This document shows positions 8,001 through 11,037 of a DNA stretch of 11,037 bases, one piece after another. Made by a program: the position numbers and the translations under genes. The number at the start of each line of letters is the position of its first letter. The first letter of the stretch is position 1. The notes below the pieces were generated by a model that was given only the letters and a program-made list of their open reading frames with translations, made no database searches and had not been told where the DNA came from. This DNA comes from Dichloromethanomonas sp964477085 (GTDB lineage: Bacteria; Bacillota; Desulfitobacteriia; Desulfitobacteriales; Syntrophobotulaceae): contig CAYZDF010000076.1 in assembly GCA_964477085.1 (NCBI GenBank), positions 1 through 11,037 on the forward strand. Direction: 5' to 3'.

Positions 8001-9449
8001 TCATTTTGACTTGGCCCTCTGGGCTTCTTTTATTTTAAGATAATAGGCTACTTCCAATCGTTTCTTCTGAAGTTCACATCCATATTGGTATACTTTTGTC
8101 AATTCTCCAGTTGCAGCTACATTAGCGGCATGACAGCCTCCACTGCAAGAAAAGCGGGCCCAACAGTTACAACATTCTGCTTTGGCGTAAACATGGGCTT
8201 TACGGAAAGCGTCAATCAATTCCTGTCGCAACCCTTGATCATCTTCATAAAGGGAACCCAACTTATACTCCGTCTGCCCTACAAATTGGTGACAAGGGTA
8301 GATGTCTCCTTCCGGAGATACAGCGACGTATTCATGACCTGCTCCACAGCCGGAAAGCCTTTTAGGCAGACAGGGTCCATCATCAAGTCCCGCATTAAAA
8401 TGGAAGAAGCTAAATTCCTTGCCATTCTGGATGTACTCTAGTACTTTTTCTCCCAAAATATCATAGCTGTTCATAATTTCCGGAAGATCTTCCTCCTGCA
8501 AGGCATATTCTTCCTGAGAAAGAGCAACGACTGGTTCAACGGATATTCGATCAATGCCTAAATCAGCCATATGCAGTACATCGTTATAGAAGTCCTTATT
8601 ATATCGCGTATAGGTACCCCTGACATAGTAATATTTCCCAACAGCATAGCGGGAAGTACCTGGTCTTTTCTGAATAAAACTTAAGATTTGAGGCATAATC
8701 CGATCATAACTTCCCTTGCCATTGGCGTATGGCCTCATCTTATCATTGACTTCTTTCCGTCCGTCCAGACTTAAAACAACGCTGACACCCTCTCTTTCTA
8801 AATAATCAACAACAGATTCATCCAGTAAAACAGCATTGGTCGTTAAGGTAAATCTGATACTTTTACCTGCTTTAGCAGCTGCTTTTTTCCCATAGGCCAC
8901 TAAATCCTTAACCACCTGCAGATTCATCAGAGGTTCGCCTCCAAAAAAGTCAACCTCACAGTGCGGTCTGTTTCCGCTGTGTTGCAGAAGAAAGTCCAGG
9001 GCCAGTTTGCCGGTCTCAAACGTCATCAATTCTCTGTTGCCGCCAAAAGGACCTGTTCCAGCAAAACAATACTGGCATCGCAAATTACAGTCATGGGCAA
9101 CATGTAAGCACATCGCCTTGATAATGGGCTGAGATGGGTAGATTGGTTCTATCTGCTCTGCCTCACGCGAGAAGAGGAGGTTTTCCCTTTGTAAGTGCGC
9201 CAGCTCATTCAGGATTTCATTACGCTCTTCTTCAGATAAAAAGCTCCCTGATTGTTGGATAATCGTTTGAGCAGACTCATTGTTACTGAGTAATTTCTCT
9301 TGAGCCTCAATCATATTCCTGATGAACTGATAGGTTTTTTCATCAATAACATGCAGAGACCCTGAATTAACGTCATAAGCAATATAAAGATTCCCTTGCT
9401 GATATGCATGTACGTTTTTAGCAATAGGATAGTTATCAATCTTCAGCAT
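8001..9449 (-). CDS. scfB: SCIFF peptide thioether maturase, radical SAM/SPASM protein
   Basis: The enzyme should install Cys-to-Thr thioether cross-links in the ScfA peptide, as shown for the relative CteB. Numbering from ATG 9449 (482 aa), the N-terminal 95 residues resemble a peptide-recognition (RRE-like) domain. The radical SAM motif CNLRCQYC gives Cys121, Cys125 and Cys128 for the AdoMet-binding [4Fe-4S] cluster, and GGEP is at 170-173. The SPASM region is cysteine-rich (360, 368, 386, 426, 427, 429, 435, 439, 458), enough for two auxiliary clusters. Its neighbour scfA encodes a typical SCIFF precursor, which makes the assignment specific rather than generic. An in-frame GTG at 9464 is an alternative start adding five residues; AGAGGA before ATG 9449 favours the shorter form, though the spacing is only about 4 nt. 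The gene has its own promoter at 9485-9513. It may read through into the molybdoenzyme gene 72 bp downstream. Confidence 0.95.
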   Translation of the reverse strand: MLKIDNYPIAKNVHAYQQGNLYIAYDVNSGSLHVIDEKTYQFIRNMIEAQEKLLSNNESAQTIIQQSGSFLSEEERNEILNELAHLQRENLLFSREAEQIEPIYPSQPIIKAMCLHVAHDCNLRCQYCFAGTGPFGGNRELMTFETGKLALDFLLQHSGNRPHCEVDFFGGEPLMNLQVVKDLVAYGKKAAAKAGKSIRFTLTTNAVLLDESVVDYLEREGVSVVLSLDGRKEVNDKMRPYANGKGSYDRIMPQILSFIQKRPGTSRYAVGKYYYVRGTYTRYNKDFYNDVLHMADLGIDRISVEPVVALSQEEYALQEEDLPEIMNSYDILGEKVLEYIQNGKEFSFFHFNAGLDDGPCLPKRLSGCGAGHEYVAVSPEGDIYPCHQFVGQTEYKLGSLYEDDQGLRQELIDAFRKAHVYAKAECCNCWARFSCSGGCHAANVAATGELTKVYQYGCELQKKRLEVAYYLKIKEAQRAKSK

Positions 9450-9484
9450 ATTATCCTCTTTCACTCTTTTTTAAGCTAAATATT

Positions 9485-9513
9485 ATTATACCTTAGTATC
9501 TGATTGATGTGAA
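9485..9513 (-). promoter_or_regulatory. Promoter of scfB
   Basis: On the minus strand, TTCACA (9508-9513; 5 of 6 to consensus) and a perfect TATAAT (9485-9490) are separated by exactly 17 bp. Transcription should start near 9478, about 30 nt before the scfB start. It lies downstream of the scfA terminator, so scfB can be expressed independently of scfA. Confidence 0.8.
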
Positions 9514-9530
9514 ACCAAATATAATCATGC

Positions 9531-9554
9531 CTCTGTGACAAAATAGTCACAGAG
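9531..9554 (-). promoter_or_regulatory. Perfect 9-bp palindrome upstream of the scfB promoter, operator candidate
   Basis: CTCTGTGAC (9531-9539) and GTCACAGAG (9546-9554) are exact inverted copies around 6 bp. The centre is about 64 bp before the predicted scfB start, close to where CRP/FNR-type activators bind at class I promoters. The core TGTGA-N8-TCACA resembles a CRP site, but the gap is 8 rather than 6. No T run follows it on the minus strand, which argues against a second terminator. An RNA hairpin is a weaker alternative, since the predicted scfB transcript starts after it. Confidence 0.55.
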
Positions 9555-9573
9555 AATAAGAACATCTCAAATT

Positions 9574-9602
9574 AAAAAGGACCTTGTTTTTCAACAGGTC
9601 CT
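9574..9602 (-). terminator. Intrinsic terminator between scfA and scfB
   Basis: On the minus strand AGGACCT and AGGTCCT form a 7-bp stem closing an 11-nt loop, in which TTG and CAA may add further pairs. Five T residues follow. It is about 24 nt after the scfA stop codon and separates the lipoprotein-scfA unit from scfB. Confidence 0.85.
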
Positions 9603-9625
9603 AGTTATGTTTTATAAGCAGGGTT

Positions 9626-9766
9626 TTATTTTTCGCAGACTTGATTGCCTACTGTGCAAGAAGTCTTACAGGCAGATTGACAAGATGTTTGACAATTTCC
9701 ACAACCACCGGTTTTGACGGTTGAACTTAAATTTCCTTTGATAACGGTTTGAATATGTTTAGCCAT
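9626..9766 (-). CDS. scfA: SCIFF precursor peptide (six cysteines in forty-five residues)
   Basis: The 46-residue peptide begins MAKHIQTVIKGNLSSTVK and has cysteines at 22, 25, 29, 33, 37 and 44, with Thr at 27, 35 and 38. This is the conserved SCIFF precursor pattern of Clostridia: a short basic leader followed by a cysteine-rich core. Here ScfB should act on it. In the CteA/CteB relative the characterised thioether joins Cys32 to Thr37, five residues apart; Cys33 and Thr38 have the same spacing, shifted by the extra Ala2. The ribosome binding site GGAGGA is 6-7 nt upstream and abuts the lipoprotein stop codon, so the two genes are probably co-transcribed and may be translationally coupled. 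The final product and its role are unknown for the family. No dedicated peptidase or exporter gene is seen nearby. Confidence 0.96.
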   Translation of the reverse strand: MAKHIQTVIKGNLSSTVKTGGCGNCQTSCQSACKTSCTVGNQVCEK

Positions 9767-9777
9767 GTTTATCCTCC

Positions 9778-10362
9778 TTATTTTTCTTTCGGCTGACTAA
9801 ATAGATAAATTATTTTATTCTCCTTAGAGTAGCCAGTTATATCAGCATTGACAGAAGGGACTTGCGGTTTACTCACGAAAGCATACCACAGTTTTAATTG
9901 TTCTGTATCGGCCATTTTTATCTTACCGTTCACATTTTCACCATCTGGGGTAGTAACAGTTATCTTCTCTATATCCTTATTGATAACTTTTCCATAATAT
10001 ACTGAATACAGTGTTTTTCCTTTTTCACCCAGATCAGCATATCTCCATTGTAAGCCATCAGGATAGGTTACGAGTTTGCCAACTCCGCTTCCAATCCAAT
10101 CCCAGCCAAACTTATTCTTGGTAAATATACCAGCACTTAATTCATCTTTATACGTATAAAAAACGATCCCTGAATTATCACTCACTTGCTCAATATGTAC
10201 AACCGTATAACCCTTAGGGATCAAAGGTTTAGCTTTGGCTACAGCTTCTTCCAAGGAATTACATCCAGCTAAACTCAGCAGTACAACCAAGACCATGAAG
10301 AAAGAAATAATATTCCTCGTTCGTCTTCTTTGGTACATTTGGTTGCTTGAGTCTGACAACAT
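9778..10362 (-). CDS. Putative lipoprotein of unknown function, upstream of scfA
   Basis: I do not recognise the family. The 194-residue product has an arginine-rich N-terminus (QRRRTR), a hydrophobic stretch at about 18-33 and a lipobox LAGC ending at Cys34. Lipid attachment at that cysteine would leave about 160 residues outside the membrane. The mature part is rich in aromatic and beta-type segments (for example IVFYTYKDELSAGIF and TLYSVYYGKVINK) and has no cysteine beyond Cys34. ATG 10362 has AAGGAG 13 nt upstream and AAAGGG immediately before it, a less than ideal arrangement. An inner ATG at 10338 has no better site and would still keep the signal. Only 11 bp separate its stop from scfA, and a terminator closes the unit after scfA. 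Its promoter should lie in 10363-10454, where only a TATGAT (10407-10412) without a good -35 is seen. Confidence 0.85.
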   Translation of the reverse strand: MLSDSSNQMYQRRRTRNIISFFMVLVVLLSLAGCNSLEEAVAKAKPLIPKGYTVVHIEQVSDNSGIVFYTYKDELSAGIFTKNKFGWDWIGSGVGKLVTYPDGLQWRYADLGEKGKTLYSVYYGKVINKDIEKITVTTPDGENVNGKIKMADTEQLKLWYAFVSKPQVPSVNADITGYSKENKIIYLFSQPKEK

Positions 10363-10454
10363 ACCCTTTGTTCAACTCCTTCCAGTCCCTTATGGACCAC
10401 AAAAAGATCATAGTCTTATTTGTGTTTAGTATTTATTATTTAAAGTCCTGCGAT

Positions 10455-10479
10455 AAAAAAGCCAGTTTAGAACTGGCCT
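10455..10479 (-). terminator. Intrinsic terminator after tRNA-Gly
   Basis: On the minus strand GCCAGTT and AACTGGC form a perfect 7-bp stem with a 3-nt loop, followed by six T residues. It lies about 15 nt after the tRNA-Gly 3' end and isolates the tRNA from the lipoprotein gene. Confidence 0.9.
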
Positions 10480-10493
10480 CCTATGACTCAAAT

Positions 10494-10568
10494 TGGAGCG
10501 GAAGACGGGATTCGAACCCGCGACCCTCGGCTTGGGAAGCCAATGCTCTACCACTGAGCCACTTCCGC
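10494..10568 (-). tRNA. tRNA-Gly, anticodon CCC
   Basis: The 75-nt gene folds as a cloverleaf: acceptor arm GCGGAAG/CTTCCGC, D arm GCTC...GAGC, anticodon stem TTGGC/GCCGA with loop TTCCCAA, and T arm GCGGG-TTCGAAT-CCCGT. The CCA end is encoded. It reads the GGG glycine codon. It has its own promoter and terminator, separate from the three tRNAs upstream. Confidence 0.96.
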
Positions 10569-10593
10569 CTATTGTTTTTTAAGGGTAACATTA

Positions 10594-10622
10594 ATTATAT
10601 TGATTTAGTGCTTATTAGTCAA
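10594..10622 (-). promoter_or_regulatory. Promoter of tRNA-Gly
   Basis: On the minus strand TTGACT (10617-10622) and a perfect TATAAT (10594-10599) are 17 bp apart. Transcription should begin about 19 nt before the mature tRNA-Gly 5' end. Confidence 0.85.
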
Positions 10623-10638
10623 GTGTGCATTTCTTCTA

Positions 10639-10668
10639 CAAAACAAAACTCCTGAAACAATTCAGGAG
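10639..10668 (-). terminator. Intrinsic terminator after the Lys-Glu-Phe tRNA operon
   Basis: On the minus strand CTCCTGAA and TTCAGGAG form a perfect 8-bp stem with a 4-nt loop, followed by TTTTGTTTT. It begins about 15 nt after the 3' end of tRNA-Phe. Confidence 0.9.
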
Positions 10669-10682
10669 CATATAATCGTATA

Positions 10683-10758
<76 letters not shown>

Positions 10759-10764
10759 GTGGAT

Positions 10765-10840
10765 TGGTGACCCCTACGGGATTCGAACCCGTGTTACCGC
10801 CGTGAAAGGGCGGTGTCTTAGACCGCTTGACCAAGGGGCC
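10765..10840 (-). tRNA. tRNA-Glu, anticodon TTC
   Basis: The 76-nt cloverleaf has acceptor GGCCCCT/AGGGGTC with one G-U pair, anticodon stem CCGCC/GGCGG around loop CTTTCAC, T arm ACGGG-TTCGAAT-CCCGT and an encoded CCA end. It is the middle gene of the operon. Confidence 0.97.
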
Positions 10841-10846
10841 GTAAAT

Positions 10847-10922
10847 TGGTGAGCCATCCGCGACTCGAACGCGGGACACCCTGATTAAAAGTCAGGTGCT
10901 CTACCGACTGAGCTAATGGCCC
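10847..10922 (-). tRNA. tRNA-Lys, anticodon TTT
   Basis: The 76-nt cloverleaf has acceptor GGGCCAT/ATGGCTC with one G-U pair, anticodon stem CCTGA/TCAGG around loop CTTTTAA, and an encoded CCA end. It is the first gene of the Lys-Glu-Phe operon, starting only about 9 nt after the predicted transcription start. Confidence 0.97.
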
Positions 10923-10937
10923 ACGCCACGATTCAGA

Positions 10938-10966
10938 ATTTTACACGATTCAACAGTAACTGTCAA
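10938..10966 (-). promoter_or_regulatory. Promoter of the Lys-Glu-Phe tRNA operon
   Basis: On the minus strand a perfect TTGACA (10961-10966) and TAAAAT (10938-10943; 5 of 6) are separated by 17 bp. Beyond it, 10967-11037 holds no feature I can support. Confidence 0.85.
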
Positions 10967-11037
10967 GAAGATTCTTAAATATTATTTTTGTTATGAAAAC
11001 CAAACCTTAGGGAGGGCACAGCAAAATAGACCGTCCA

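Noticed and set aside
9531..9554. Reading the palindrome as a classical CRP site
   Set aside because: TGTGA and TCACA are separated by 8 rather than 6 bases, so only a general operator call is kept.
10347..10655. Plus-strand 102-residue open frame containing GRRDSNPRPSAWEANALP
   Set aside because: It reads antisense through tRNA-Gly and its terminator. This peptide motif is a well-known false protein produced by translating the opposite strand of tRNA genes.
10967..11037. Short open minus-strand frame ending in TAA near 10975 as the tail of another gene
   Set aside because: Only about 20 codons are visible, with no recognisable motif, so a real gene end cannot be distinguished from chance.

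Overview
The window looks like chromosomal DNA from an anaerobic, moderately AT-rich Firmicute. A clostridial lineage of the Desulfosporosinus/Desulfitobacterium/Dehalobacter type is my best guess. This rests on a SCIFF peptide with its radical SAM maturase, a giant double-activase protein related to 2-hydroxyacyl-CoA dehydratase activators, a molybdopterin oxidoreductase, a YycJ-HtrA gene pair, and strong AGGAGG-type ribosome binding sites. Genus-level placement is inference. Every gene seen is on the minus strand, so the text below follows transcription from high to low coordinates.

Right end (10455-10966): a tRNA block. A near-consensus promoter drives tRNA-Lys(UUU), tRNA-Glu(UUC) and tRNA-Phe(GAA), which end at an intrinsic terminator. 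A separate tRNA-Gly(CCC) follows with its own promoter and terminator.

Middle (8001-10362): a ribosomally made, post-translationally modified peptide locus. A lipoprotein gene is followed 11 bp later by scfA, a 46-residue precursor with six cysteines. A terminator closes that unit. Then comes scfB, the radical SAM/SPASM maturase, with its own near-consensus promoter (TTCACA-17 bp-TATAAT) and a perfect 9-bp palindrome centred near -64. ScfB should install Cys-to-Thr thioether links in ScfA.

Left-centre (3096-7928): with no terminator seen after scfB, transcription could continue through a cytoplasmic molybdopterin oxidoreductase, a membrane-anchored TPR protein, a YycJ/WalJ-like metallo-beta-lactamase-fold hydrolase and a membrane-anchored HtrA serine protease. 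The run ends at a strong terminator at 3096-3132. Spacings of 72, 22, 34 and 22 bp support one long operon.

Left end (1-2805): the first 935 codons of a fused protein with two BadF/BadG-type ASKHA ATPase activase modules, a four-cysteine segment, and the start of the DUF2229/HgdB-like part. The gene runs off the window. The 365-bp gap before it holds a perfect TATAAT box framed by two inverted repeats, a plausible regulated promoter.

The most interesting element is the SCIFF locus: a very small precursor gene, tied to a lipoprotein gene not usually named as part of the system, with the maturase separately promoted and leading into a redox and cell-envelope gene run.
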